64,000 nucleotides of DNA, taken from NCBI GenBank assembly GCA_040220415.1, contig JAVJUV010000102.1:132078-196077 (forward strand), written 5' to 3'. The notes beneath the pieces were generated by a model, which had not been told where the DNA came from, did not search any database, and worked only from the letters and a program-made list of their open reading frames with translations. Below, piece by piece: positions 53,661 to 62,225 of this stretch; within the stretch, counting starts at the first letter, position 1; each line of letters starts with the position of its first letter. The stretch is from JAVJUV01 sp040220415. Its GTDB lineage: Bacteria; Pseudomonadota; Alphaproteobacteria; Rhodobacterales; Rhodobacteraceae. The position numbers and the translations under genes are program-made.

Positions 53661-56464
53661 GTTTCCACCTTCCTTCTGATTGTCTCGGGTCCCCGGCCGA
53701 TCGGGCTTTGCTGGGGCGGGTGCGACGGTTGCGTTTCTTCCAGGGCGTCGACCTTCTCGATTTTCACCCGCAGGTCGAACCATGCCGCCTGACCGGTGAT
53801 CGGGTCGGAGTTGGCCCAGCGCAGGCCGTCGCCCTTGGGCGGCAAAAGCTCGTGGATGATATGGTTCAGCAGAAAGCCCTTGGTCGCTTCCGGCGCTTCT
53901 GGCGACAGCGCCCAGGCGCCCTTGCGCTTGCCGATGGCGTTCCAGGTCCAGATCGTGTTCTCGTTCAGCGCCGCCATGTGGGCGACCGGCACCACGATCT
54001 CGCCATGCGGAGAGGTCACCCGCGCCCAGTCGCCTTCCGAGAACCTGTTCGCCTCCCAGATCTTCGTCGGCACATAAAGCGGGTTTCGCCCGTGGATTTG
54101 CCGCAGCCACGCGTTCTGCGAGCCCCAGCTGTGATACATCGCCATCGGCCGCTGGGTCAGGGCATGGACGGTAAACCGGTCATCGGCATCCGAGAACGGA
54201 GGATACCAGACCGGCAGCGGATCCATCGTCCGGGCATACCGCGCCTTCAGATGTTCAGGCGGTGACAGCCGGTGCTTTCCCTCGGCGGCAAGCTGGAACC
54301 GGCGCAACGGCTCGCACCAGAGCGTGAAGAGATACGGGGCCGGCTTGTCGAACAAGCCAATCTTCACCGCCCAATCCTGGTAGGCGGCGTTCCAGGGTTT
54401 GTAGAACTGCGCCTCTTCCGGGATATGGGAAATCCAGAAGCTGCCGTTCTTCTTGTACTCCTCGATCTGGTTCGGGTTCGGCGCGCCGCGCCCGTGCTCG
54501 TCGCCATTCCCACGCCAGCCGGCCAGCGGCCCCACGCCGGGGCGGCGTTCGTGGTTCTGGATATAATCGGCGTAATCCGCGAATTTCTGGTTGCCGTCCT
54601 CGGTCACGAACCCAGGCAAGCCCAACCGCGCACCCAGATCGCACAGCACCGACTGGAACCCCCGCACGTCGCGGTCCGGTTCCACCACCGGCCAGCGGAT
54701 CGCGTCCGCCGCCGCCTCGGCCTCGCAGATCGGGCGGTCCAGAAGCGAAATGCAGTCGTGACGCTCCAGATAGGTCGTGTCGGGCAGGATCAGGTCGGCA
54801 TAGGCCACCATTTCCGAGGAATAGGCGTCCGAATAGATGATCCGCGGAATGACGTATTCACCATCCTCGTCCGTATCCGTCAGCATCTTCATCACGGCGG
54901 ACGTGTTCATCGACGAGTTCCACGCCATGTTCGCCATGTAGAGCATCATGGTGTCGATCCGGTAGGGATCGCCCGCATGCGCGTTCGAGATCAGCATGTG
55001 CATCAGCCCGTGCGCGCTCATCGGGTTTTCCCACGAAAACGCCTTGTCGATGCGTTTCGGCTGGTTGTTCTCGTCCACCAGCAGATCGTCGGGACCATGC
55101 ACGAACCCCAGGTGGGGGCCATCCAGCGGCTTGCCCGGCGTCACGCCCGCATGGGGCTTGGGATGCGCTGTCGCGGGTTTGGGGTAGGGCGGTTTGAACC
55201 GGAAACCGCCGGGCACCTCGACGCTGCCCAGGATGATCTGCAACAGGTGCAGCGCACGGCAGGTCTGGAACCCGTTCGAATGCGCGCTGATGCCCCGCAT
55301 CGCGTGGAAGCTGACGGGGCGGCCCACCATTGTCTTGTGCGTCTCGCCCCGGAAATCGGTCCATTCCTGCTCGATCTCGAAGGCCTCGTCGAAGGCGACG
55401 CGGGCAAGGTCGGCGGCGATGGCGCGGATGCGTTTGGCCGGAATGCCGATCTTCGGCGCGACCGTCTCGGGGGCATAGTCCTCAGACAGGTATTTCTCGG
55501 CCATGTGGTGCAGTACCGGGCGGTACGTCACCCCCGCGTGCCGCCAGAAGGCCGACAGGTCGGGCTTCACGCCGGGTTCGTCGAACGCCATCGGCTTGCC
55601 GGTGGCCCGGTCCACGACCAGCTTCTTGCCCGCTTCGTTCGTCAGGATCAGGCCATACTCGTCCGAGGCCTCGTCGCCGTTCACCAGGCAGGGCGCATCC
55701 GTGAAGCGCGCCAGGTAATCCAGGTCGATCCTTCCGGCCTTCATCAGGCAATGCACCAGCGACAGGATGAACAGCCCGTCGGTGCCCGGCGTGATCCCTA
55801 CCCATTCGTCGGCCACGGCGTTATAGCCCGTGCGGATCGGGTTCACGCCGATCACCTTGGCGCCCCGCGCCTTCAGCTTGCCGATCCCCATCTTGATCGG
55901 GTTGCTGTCGTGATCCTCGGCCACGCCGAAGATCATGAACAGTTTCGTGCGGTCCCAGTCCGGCTGGCCGAATTCCCAGAACGCGCCGCCCATCGTGTAG
56001 ATGCCGGCGGCTGCCATGTTGACCGAGCAGAAGCCGCCGTGCGCGGCATAGTTCGGCGTGCCGAAGGCCTGCGCCCACCAGGATGTGAAGCTTTGCGACT
56101 GGTCACGGCCCGTGAAGAAGGCCAGCCGCGACTGGTCGGTCTCGCGCAGGGGTTTCAGCCAGGAAACCGCCGTCTCCAGCGCTTCTTCCCAGGTGATCTC
56201 CTGGAACTCGCCCGAGCCGCGCGGCCCGACACGTTTCAGCGGCGCGCGCAGGCGCGCGGGCGACAGGTGCTGCATGATCCCGGACGAGCCCTTGGCGCAA
56301 AGAACGCCCTTGTTCACCGGGTGGTCGCGGTTGCCCTCGATATAGGCGACCTGCCCGTCCTTCATGTGAACGTTGATCCCGCAACGGCAGGCGCACATGT
56401 AACACGTGGTCTTGCGGACCTCGTCCGAGATCTTCGGCGACAGCTCGACATGCGGCTGGTTCAT
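53657..56464 (-). CDS. soeA: Molybdopterin catalytic subunit of sulfite dehydrogenase (SoeA)
   Basis: 935 residues of the DMSO-reductase superfamily. The N-terminal 4Fe-4S motif uses Cys21, Cys24, Cys28 and Cys56. There is no Tat signal, so the enzyme stays in the cytoplasm, unlike DMSO, nitrate or tetrathionate reductases of this family. KISDEVRKTTCYMCACRCGI and TGRDQSQSFTSWWAQAFG resemble the SoeA of roseobacters and Allochromatium, which oxidises sulfite to sulfate. GGAGGAAGG precedes the ATG at 56464. Other substrates cannot be ruled out from sequence alone. Confidence 0.86.
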   Translation of the reverse strand: MNQPHVELSPKISDEVRKTTCYMCACRCGINVHMKDGQVAYIEGNRDHPVNKGVLCAKGSSGIMQHLSPARLRAPLKRVGPRGSGEFQEITWEEALETAVSWLKPLRETDQSRLAFFTGRDQSQSFTSWWAQAFGTPNYAAHGGFCSVNMAAAGIYTMGGAFWEFGQPDWDRTKLFMIFGVAEDHDSNPIKMGIGKLKARGAKVIGVNPIRTGYNAVADEWVGITPGTDGLFILSLVHCLMKAGRIDLDYLARFTDAPCLVNGDEASDEYGLILTNEAGKKLVVDRATGKPMAFDEPGVKPDLSAFWRHAGVTYRPVLHHMAEKYLSEDYAPETVAPKIGIPAKRIRAIAADLARVAFDEAFEIEQEWTDFRGETHKTMVGRPVSFHAMRGISAHSNGFQTCRALHLLQIILGSVEVPGGFRFKPPYPKPATAHPKPHAGVTPGKPLDGPHLGFVHGPDDLLVDENNQPKRIDKAFSWENPMSAHGLMHMLISNAHAGDPYRIDTMMLYMANMAWNSSMNTSAVMKMLTDTDEDGEYVIPRIIYSDAYSSEMVAYADLILPDTTYLERHDCISLLDRPICEAEAAADAIRWPVVEPDRDVRGFQSVLCDLGARLGLPGFVTEDGNQKFADYADYIQNHERRPGVGPLAGWRGNGDEHGRGAPNPNQIEEYKKNGSFWISHIPEEAQFYKPWNAAYQDWAVKIGLFDKPAPYLFTLWCEPLRRFQLAAEGKHRLSPPEHLKARYARTMDPLPVWYPPFSDADDRFTVHALTQRPMAMYHSWGSQNAWLRQIHGRNPLYVPTKIWEANRFSEGDWARVTSPHGEIVVPVAHMAALNENTIWTWNAIGKRKGAWALSPEAPEATKGFLLNHIIHELLPPKGDGLRWANSDPITGQAAWFDLRVKIEKVDALEETQPSHPPQQSPIGRGPETIRRKVET

Positions 56465-56699
56465 GCGCACCCTTCCTCCGTGAGGTTCTTGTAATCCGCT
56501 TTTCCGGGCAGATGCGACCCCTTCGGGACCGGGCGCACCGTATTCTCTGGCGTCTCCGGGGTTTAGGTCCAGTGGATTGCCGACGCTAGGTCCAGACAGG
56601 AACCGCAAAGCATTCGCTTTTCGGACATGTCCTGTTCCACGTCCGGGGAACCGGATACACGGGACGGACGTTATTCAATTACCCTTGCCGGAGGACCCT

Positions 56700-56924
56700 A
56701 TGAAATACGCATTCATCCTGCCCGCCCTTCTTGCCGTTTCGGCATGTTCAATTCCCGCGCCCAAGACGGATCCCGCCAACGAGTGCATAGCCGAGCTTGC
56801 CGCCGAAGGCACCTATCAATGGAACCCGGCCGACCCGGTTCCGACTGTCGTCCCGAAAGAAAACGCGACCCAGCGAACCGCGGACAACATCAATGCCTGC
56901 ATCCGCGCGAAGACGGGGGCCTGA
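56700..56924 (+). CDS. Small lipoprotein, unknown function
   Basis: 74 residues. N-terminal signal ends in the lipobox LLAVSAC with lipidated Cys16. The mature part of about 58 residues has two further Cys and the pattern DPANECIAELAAEG and ADNINACIRAK. No known domain. It starts after GGAGG with an ATG at 56700. The 235-nt region before it, shared with soeA, holds a 9-bp direct repeat (TAGGTCCAG at 56564 and 56587) of doubtful meaning. Confidence 0.82.
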   Translation: MKYAFILPALLAVSACSIPAPKTDPANECIAELAAEGTYQWNPADPVPTVVPKENATQRTADNINACIRAKTGA

Positions 56925-56927
56925 GCC

Positions 56928-57257
56928 TCAGCCCGCCTGGTTCACCCGTTCGATATAGGCCCGCAGCTCTTCGCTTTCGCGGCGTACATCGCGCAGCCCG
57001 TCCATCGCGGCCACCAGTTCGGCTTCGGTCTGGGCCAGCTTGTTCGTCAGTTCGGCCTCGCGCTGCTGCATGTAGGTCACGGCCTGGTCGCGCGCTTCCT
57101 CGGCGTGGTGCAGTTCCTGCGCCATCTTGTCCAGATCGTCCATGTCGGACCGGGTTACGCGGGTAATGCGCGAGACCAGCCAATGCGTGAACCAGCCGGC
57201 AAGAAATGCCATGAAGAGGATCGCGGCTGTCGCTGCGATGAACTCGGTTCCGTTCAC
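56928..57257 (-). CDS. Small membrane protein with coiled coil
   Basis: 109 residues. One N-terminal membrane helix (about 8-30), then a basic turn and a long helix from about 38 to 106 with a heptad pattern and many Glu/Ala. It starts with GTG overlapping the stop of the OmpA gene as GTGA, so the two are made together. It may tie the inner membrane to its OmpA partner at the cell wall. No family name known to me. Confidence 0.8.
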   Translation of the reverse strand: MNGTEFIAATAAILFMAFLAGWFTHWLVSRITRVTRSDMDDLDKMAQELHHAEEARDQAVTYMQQREAELTNKLAQTEAELVAAMDGLRDVRRESEELRAYIERVNQAG

Positions 57258-59170
57258 TGGTCTTCCTCCGTCTCGTCCGCGGGTGCGGCGTCCGAGGCGT
57301 CGTCCCCGGGTTGTGTCTCGGCGGCATCTTCATCCGGGGTGTCGGGTGTCACAAGGCGAAATTCGATTCTGCGGTTCGCTTCGCGTCCATCTTCCGTGTC
57401 GTTGTCGGCGATGGGCTGGCTTTCACCATACCCCTTTGCCGTCAGGTTCGACGTCAGAACGCGCCGCGACATGATCGCGTTCAGAACCGCGTCGGCGCGG
57501 GCCTGGCTAAGCTGCTCGTTCATGATCTCGCGGCCCTGGCTGTCGGTGTGTCCGCTGATCTCGATCTGGACCGTCTGACAGTCCCTCAGGATGTCCGCGA
57601 TGGCGTCGACCGTGTCGATCGCGTCGGCCTCGATGTCGGACGAGGACGGCGCGAACGTGATCTTCCGCTTGTTCCCGGCTTCGTTGATCATGTCGATGCA
57701 TTCTTCTGGCGTCGGCAAGGCCGCCAGGGGATCCAGTGTCTCGGAATAGGTCACGTCCAGGTCAAAGGTCGCACCGCTTGCCAGTTTGTCCGACAATATC
57801 CTGGCGATATCCGACCGTGCGCCCTTCATCCCCGTGAGGCCCGAGATCACCACGTCCTTCTCGGTGACGACGGCCGAGCCACTGGCCAGGTATGACAGGG
57901 CTTCCAGCGCCGCCAGCACACGCGACGGCCAGCCCGCAGGCACATTCTCGTCGACACGCGTCGCCGGATGGACATTCGCGACACCGAACGCGGCCGCGGC
58001 ATAGCTTTCGACAGCTGCCCGCGTGGTCTCGTCGCCCAGGCGTCCCCGCAATTGCACCTGGCCTTCGGGGGATCTCGTTGCGGTGAACTCGGCCGGCCGG
58101 ATACCGTCTTCGCTTTCGGCGGTCTCGGTCTTCGGCAGGACGGCAGTCAGCGAAAAGACCGGCGGCAACGCCCCCTCCAGTTCGCCGACCGCCCGGTCGA
58201 AGACATTCTGCGGCGTGCCTTCCAGCCCGACCAGCGTGACGTCCGCATTCGACAGCGTCAGCGTTCCGCCATCGATTGCGGCCAGCGCCCGGATGCCCGC
58301 CACCGCCGCTTCGCCCCAGCGGATCGAGGGCGTTCCCAAGCCCAGCTCGCAACTGATCTCGCCGGTAAGGCCGGCATCGATCGCCGCGGCAAGGATCGCG
58401 TCACGGGCCGCTTCACTGTCGGCGGAACAGGCGTCGAAGCGCGCGCCCTGCTCGTCGATGAGAAACCGCAGCGTGAACGGGGCAATGACCGGGCGCGGAG
58501 CCGTGATGTTCAGGTCCAGCGCCAGGCCCGGCGGCGCGTTCCGGTCAAGTTCGCGCTCGATGCGCCGCTTGTCGGCCGGGTCCCTGGCAACGGCGGTGAT
58601 CGCCACCCGCTCGGACGTGATCGACACCTTGGATCGCGGCAGGGTCTCGAGCGCGTTCAATCCGAAAGACAACGCCCTCTCCCATCCCGCGGGAGGCGCG
58701 AAATCGGCGCTTTCAAGCAGGTCGGTGATCTGCGCGTTGCCGGATAACCCGCGCACGCGCTGCAGGATGGTCTCGGGATCGCTCTCGGCGGGAACCAGAC
58801 CGATCAACGAGATTCCGTCGTCGTTCTTCAGCACTTCGATCGAGAAATCCGGCGTTCTGATGGCAGCGGCGGCCTTGACGTTCATGTCGTCTATGACCCG
58901 GCTGGCGTCCACGACGGTTCCCGCTTCGCTCAGGGCCGCGAAACGGGTCGCCTCGGTGTCGGCGGTGCCCGTCAGCCGCACCATCAGCCCGTCGGCGGAA
59001 ACGTCGACCCAGTCATGCCCCGCCTGGCTCAGCGTAAGCCGGATATCGCGGATAGCGATGGTCTCGACCAGCGACTTCGCCCAGATGGCGACACCCAGAC
59101 AGCCCGCGCCGGCGAAAACGATCGCCAGTACATGCGGCAGGATCCGGGGCAACTTGAGGGTGACTGACAT
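57254..59170 (-). CDS. Large OmpA-family protein with BON-like repeats
   Basis: 638 residues. N-terminal membrane helix (about 12-32), probably uncleaved. The middle 450 residues hold repeats resembling BON domains (DVSADGLMVRLTGTADTEAT; ISLIGLVPAESDPETILQR; VVISGLTGMKGARSDIARIL). The last part is an OmpA domain (about 495-610) with ISGHTDSQGREIMNEQLSQ and REANRRIEFRL, followed by an acidic low-complexity tail. It should span the periplasm and bind peptidoglycan. It is coupled to the small coiled-coil gene. Confidence 0.87.
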   Translation of the reverse strand: MSVTLKLPRILPHVLAIVFAGAGCLGVAIWAKSLVETIAIRDIRLTLSQAGHDWVDVSADGLMVRLTGTADTEATRFAALSEAGTVVDASRVIDDMNVKAAAAIRTPDFSIEVLKNDDGISLIGLVPAESDPETILQRVRGLSGNAQITDLLESADFAPPAGWERALSFGLNALETLPRSKVSITSERVAITAVARDPADKRRIERELDRNAPPGLALDLNITAPRPVIAPFTLRFLIDEQGARFDACSADSEAARDAILAAAIDAGLTGEISCELGLGTPSIRWGEAAVAGIRALAAIDGGTLTLSNADVTLVGLEGTPQNVFDRAVGELEGALPPVFSLTAVLPKTETAESEDGIRPAEFTATRSPEGQVQLRGRLGDETTRAAVESYAAAAFGVANVHPATRVDENVPAGWPSRVLAALEALSYLASGSAVVTEKDVVISGLTGMKGARSDIARILSDKLASGATFDLDVTYSETLDPLAALPTPEECIDMINEAGNKRKITFAPSSSDIEADAIDTVDAIADILRDCQTVQIEISGHTDSQGREIMNEQLSQARADAVLNAIMSRRVLTSNLTAKGYGESQPIADNDTEDGREANRRIEFRLVTPDTPDEDAAETQPGDDASDAAPADETEEDQ

Positions 59171-59205
59171 GGCGACTAGTTAAGGCTCCAACGTTCGGGA
59201 CGCAA

Positions 59206-60168
59206 TCAGAGGAAATGGGCGACGGCAAGAAACAGCACGGGGATCAGTCCCGCGTTCCGGTTGGACCGGAAAAGCGCAAGGCACCGATCCGCATCGTCGA
59301 TGTCCAGCCTGCGCAACTGCCACGCCAGGTGCCAGCCGAACGCCCAGACGCCGCCCAGCGCCACGACCAGGACCAGCACGTTCGCGGTCGGGCCAAGGGC
59401 AAGGATAATGCCGGCGCCGAAAAGGGAAACGCTGCCCGCCAGGAACCACTTCAGCCAGCGGGCCGTGTTCTCGCCGAACAGCCGCGCCGTCGACTTCACG
59501 CCGATCAGCGCGTCGTCCTCCTTGTCCTGGTGGGCATAGATCGTGTCGTAGAACAGCGTCCAGGCAATCCCCGCGAAGTAAAGCATCGCAGCCGGCCAGC
59601 CCAGGGTTCCGGTCGCGGCCGTCCACGCCAGCAGCGCGCCCCAGTTGAACGCCAGCCCCAGAAAGATCTGCGGCCACCAGGTAAAGCGCTTGGCGAAGGG
59701 ATAGATGCAGACCAGCGCCAGCGAGCCGACGCCCAGCCAGATCGCGTTGATGTGAAAGGTCAGCAGGATGCAGAACGCCAAAAGCGACTGGATGACCATC
59801 CAGGCCACCGCCTGCATCACACTCACCTGACCCGAGGGAATCGGCCGTGACCGCGTCCGCGCGACCTTGTCGTCGATGTCCCGGTCGGTGATGTCGTTCC
59901 AGGTGCAGCCCGCGCCGCGCATCAGCCAGGCGCCGATGCCGCAACCGATACCGATCCAGAGGTGCTGCAACGTGAATTCGCCCAGCGCCAGCGTCGCCGC
60001 CCCCAGGCCCCACCAGCAGGGCAAAAGCAGCAGCCAGGTGCCGATCGGTCTGTCCGCGCGGCTCAGGCGCAGATAGGGGCGGGACCACGCGGGCGCCCAT
60101 GTGTCGACCCAGTTGTCTTTCACTGCGTCGGCAACTTGTCCGTCTGGCGTCGCGCGGCTACCGGTCAT
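59206..60168 (-). CDS. ubiA: 4-hydroxybenzoate polyprenyltransferase
   Basis: 320 residues. Membrane enzyme that joins the polyprenyl chain to 4-hydroxybenzoate for ubiquinone. Two Asp-rich motifs bind the diphosphate: NDITDRDIDDKVARTRSRPI and YDTIYAHQDKEDDALIG. About nine membrane helices. The start at MTGSRAT was chosen; five further residues from 60183 are possible. The region between ubiA and rsmE is only 13 nt, so their promoters must overlap the coding parts. Confidence 0.95.
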   Translation of the reverse strand: MTGSRATPDGQVADAVKDNWVDTWAPAWSRPYLRLSRADRPIGTWLLLLPCWWGLGAATLALGEFTLQHLWIGIGCGIGAWLMRGAGCTWNDITDRDIDDKVARTRSRPIPSGQVSVMQAVAWMVIQSLLAFCILLTFHINAIWLGVGSLALVCIYPFAKRFTWWPQIFLGLAFNWGALLAWTAATGTLGWPAAMLYFAGIAWTLFYDTIYAHQDKEDDALIGVKSTARLFGENTARWLKWFLAGSVSLFGAGIILALGPTANVLVLVVALGGVWAFGWHLAWQLRRLDIDDADRCLALFRSNRNAGLIPVLFLAVAHFL

Positions 60169-60181
60169 ATGGTCCCGTCCC

Positions 60182-60928
60182 ATGGGTGATGCGAAAGTCA
60201 GGCTCTATGTAGAACAGCCCCTCGGGCAGGGGCAATCGGTCGCTCTGACGCGGGAGCAGGCTCACTACCTTTTCGGCGTGATGCGGCTGGCCGAAGGCGC
60301 TGCCCTGACGGTCTTCAACGGGCGGGACGGCGAATGGCGGGCCGGGGTTGCCGAAGCAGGCAAGCGCGGCGGCACGCTGACCTGCGTCACGCAGACCGCA
60401 CCGCAGGGCGCGCCGCCCGACCTCTGGCTTCTCTTCGCGCCGATCAAGAAGGCGCGCACCGATTTCATCGTCGAGAAGGCCGTCGAGATGGGCGCGGCGC
60501 GAATCTGCCCCGTCCAGACCGACTTCACCAATTCCGAGCGCATCCGCCGCGACCGCCTGCAGGCGCACGCCACCGAGGCCGCCGAGCAATGCGGCATCAC
60601 CTACGTCCCCGAGGTCGCCGATCTGGTCAGGCTCGACCGTCTGCTCGCGGACTGGCCGCCCGACCGGCACCTCTTCTTCTGCGACGAGGCCCTGGCGGGC
60701 GAGAAGGCTTCTTCTTTTTCCAAATACTCCGGGGGTCCGGGGGCAGCGCCCCCGGCGGCGGCGATCCTGATCGGTCCCGAAGGCGGGTTCTCCGAGCACG
60801 AGCGCGACCGTCTGTCCGCCCTGGCGTTCACGAAACCCGTCGCCCTCGGCCCGCGCATCCTGCGCGCCGATACCGCCGCGGTCGCCGCGCTGGCACTCTG
60901 GCAGTCCGGCGCCGGAGACTGGCGATGA
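60182..60928 (+). CDS. rsmE: 16S rRNA (uridine1498-N3)-methyltransferase with repeat-derived insert
   Basis: 248 residues. SPOUT-type methyltransferase that modifies U1498 of 16S rRNA. N-terminal PUA-like domain, then the knot domain with APIKKARTDFIVEKAVEMGA and ILIGPEGGFSEHE, and GPRILRADTAA at the C terminus. Residues about 177-190 (SSFSKYSGGPGAAP) are not part of the family and are encoded by a palindromic repeat that entered in frame ahead of the SAM-binding loop. The next gene overlaps by ATGA. Confidence 0.94.
   Translation: MGDAKVRLYVEQPLGQGQSVALTREQAHYLFGVMRLAEGAALTVFNGRDGEWRAGVAEAGKRGGTLTCVTQTAPQGAPPDLWLLFAPIKKARTDFIVEKAVEMGAARICPVQTDFTNSERIRRDRLQAHATEAAEQCGITYVPEVADLVRLDRLLADWPPDRHLFFCDEALAGEKASSFSKYSGGPGAAPPAAAILIGPEGGFSEHERDRLSALAFTKPVALGPRILRADTAAVAALALWQSGAGDWR
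60710..60756. repeat. Palindromic repeat element inside rsmE
   Basis: The stretch around CCAAATACTCCGGGGGTCC ends in a perfect 8-bp hairpin CCGGGGGC / GCCCCCGG (60737-60744, 60748-60755) with an AGC loop. It resembles a GC-rich palindromic repeat that I recall from many Rhodobacterales genomes, often between genes. Here it is translated in frame. No second copy was seen in the window. Confidence 0.65.
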
Positions 60929-61665
60929 ATACCGAACCCCTGATCCGCCTCCACCTCTTCTTCGCGACCGAGAACGACCGCGCCCTGATCCTGCGCCAGG
61001 GTCCAAGCCGCCAGTTCCGCATGATCCTCTGGCACCGCGATACCGACAGGTTCGAGGACGGCCAGTGGTTCAGACAGAAGGTCTATGTCGAGAGGTGCAG
61101 CCTCTCGCCCGACGGCCGCCATTTCATCTACTTCGCGCTGGACGGCCGCTGGTCCAGCGACGCCCGCGGCAGCTTCACCGCGCTCTCGCGCCCTCCCTAC
61201 TGGACGGCTCTCGCGCTTTTCCCCGAGGGCGACACCTGGGGCGGGGGTGGCGTGTTTCTGGACGACACGCACTATTGGGCCTCCGGCGACACCGACATCA
61301 TCGGCCGCGACGAAGGTCTGTCGCGCGTCCGGCTGGGAGAGCCGGACAAGGGATGCAGCACCGGAATCCGCCTCATGAACGGACGCCGCGCACCTCTCGG
61401 CCGCGCCGTCACGAAGCGGCTTCTGGCCGGATCGCCGCCACGCGACCCGTTGACGCTTTTCCAACGCATGGCCGTGCCCCCCGGCGACGCGCTTGACCGC
61501 TACGACACCCAGGGCGGCAGGCTCTATCGCCGCAACGGGGTCGACCTGGACCTGATCCGCGATTTCACCGAGATGGAGTTCCAGCCGATCCGCGCGCCCT
61601 ACGACTGGCGCGACGAAACCGGGGAACCCGCCCCCTGGCACCCGCTGGACGGAGACGACAGATGA
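60925..61665 (+). CDS. Conserved protein of unknown function
   Basis: 246 residues, no signal peptide, no membrane segment and no known domain. It is rich in Trp and Arg (for example SRQFRMILWHRDTDRFEDGQWF and FIYFALDGRWSSDARGSF). The pattern of alternating short strands suggests a beta-rich fold, but this is only an impression. It overlaps both rsmE and the next gene (ATGA at each end), so it is certainly translated. Confidence 0.85.
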   Translation: MNTEPLIRLHLFFATENDRALILRQGPSRQFRMILWHRDTDRFEDGQWFRQKVYVERCSLSPDGRHFIYFALDGRWSSDARGSFTALSRPPYWTALALFPEGDTWGGGGVFLDDTHYWASGDTDIIGRDEGLSRVRLGEPDKGCSTGIRLMNGRRAPLGRAVTKRLLAGSPPRDPLTLFQRMAVPPGDALDRYDTQGGRLYRRNGVDLDLIRDFTEMEFQPIRAPYDWRDETGEPAPWHPLDGDDR

Positions 61666-62165
61666 ACCTGATCCGCCCCGAAGTGCGCGACGGACTGTTT
61701 CGCTGGCGCGAAGTGCTGGTTGGAATCGCCACGCTTCTGATCGGTCTTCGCCTGGCCACGACCAGCTTCGGCGCGGTCTTCATCATCGGCTGCGGGCTCG
61801 CGCTGGCGGGTGCTGCGCTGATTTTCGCCGGCATCCAGCGCGCCCGGTTCCGCTCGGGCGGCGGCGGTGCGGGCGTCGTGGACATCGACGAAAGGCAGAT
61901 CACCTATTTCGGTCCCTACGGCGGCGGCGCGGTTTCCGTCGACGAACTTGTCGAAATCGGGGTCGACCCGTCCCGCTCGTGGCTCATGCGCGATGCCGCC
62001 GGCACGCACCTGATGATCCCGATGAACGCCGAGGGCGCCGACGCCCTGTTCGACGCATTCGCCGCCGTGCCGGGGCTGACGCCGGCGCGCCTTGTCGAAG
62101 CGGCCCGGTCCGCGCCGCGCCAATACACAACCATATGGGCAAAACCGCAGGGTCGCCTGCATTGA
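61662..62165 (+). CDS. Two-helix membrane protein, unknown function
   Basis: 167 residues. Two membrane helices (about 16-33 and 37-58) with a short loop, then a soluble part of about 100 residues that resembles the small beta-rich domain often found after two such helices (GVVDIDERQITYFGPYGGGAV). No certain family. It is the third gene in the rsmE operon and ends 60 nt before gshA. Confidence 0.82.
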   Translation: MNLIRPEVRDGLFRWREVLVGIATLLIGLRLATTSFGAVFIIGCGLALAGAALIFAGIQRARFRSGGGGAGVVDIDERQITYFGPYGGGAVSVDELVEIGVDPSRSWLMRDAAGTHLMIPMNAEGADALFDAFAAVPGLTPARLVEAARSAPRQYTTIWAKPQGRLH

Positions 62166-62225
62166 CTTCGCGCCGCTTTCGCGCAAGTCACGGAAACCAG
62201 TCAGACCACCAAGGCGCGAACCCCC

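Noticed and set aside
54272..56494. Long open frame on the plus strand opposite soeA (about 740 codons)
   Set aside because: It is antisense to a fully supported molybdoenzyme gene, has Arg/His-rich composition typical of GC-rich shadow frames, and resembles no protein family.
56564..56595. 9-bp direct repeat TAGGTCCAG upstream of soeA
   Set aside because: A 9-bp repeat in a 235-nt region is expected by chance in roughly one in ten such regions, and the flanks do not match.
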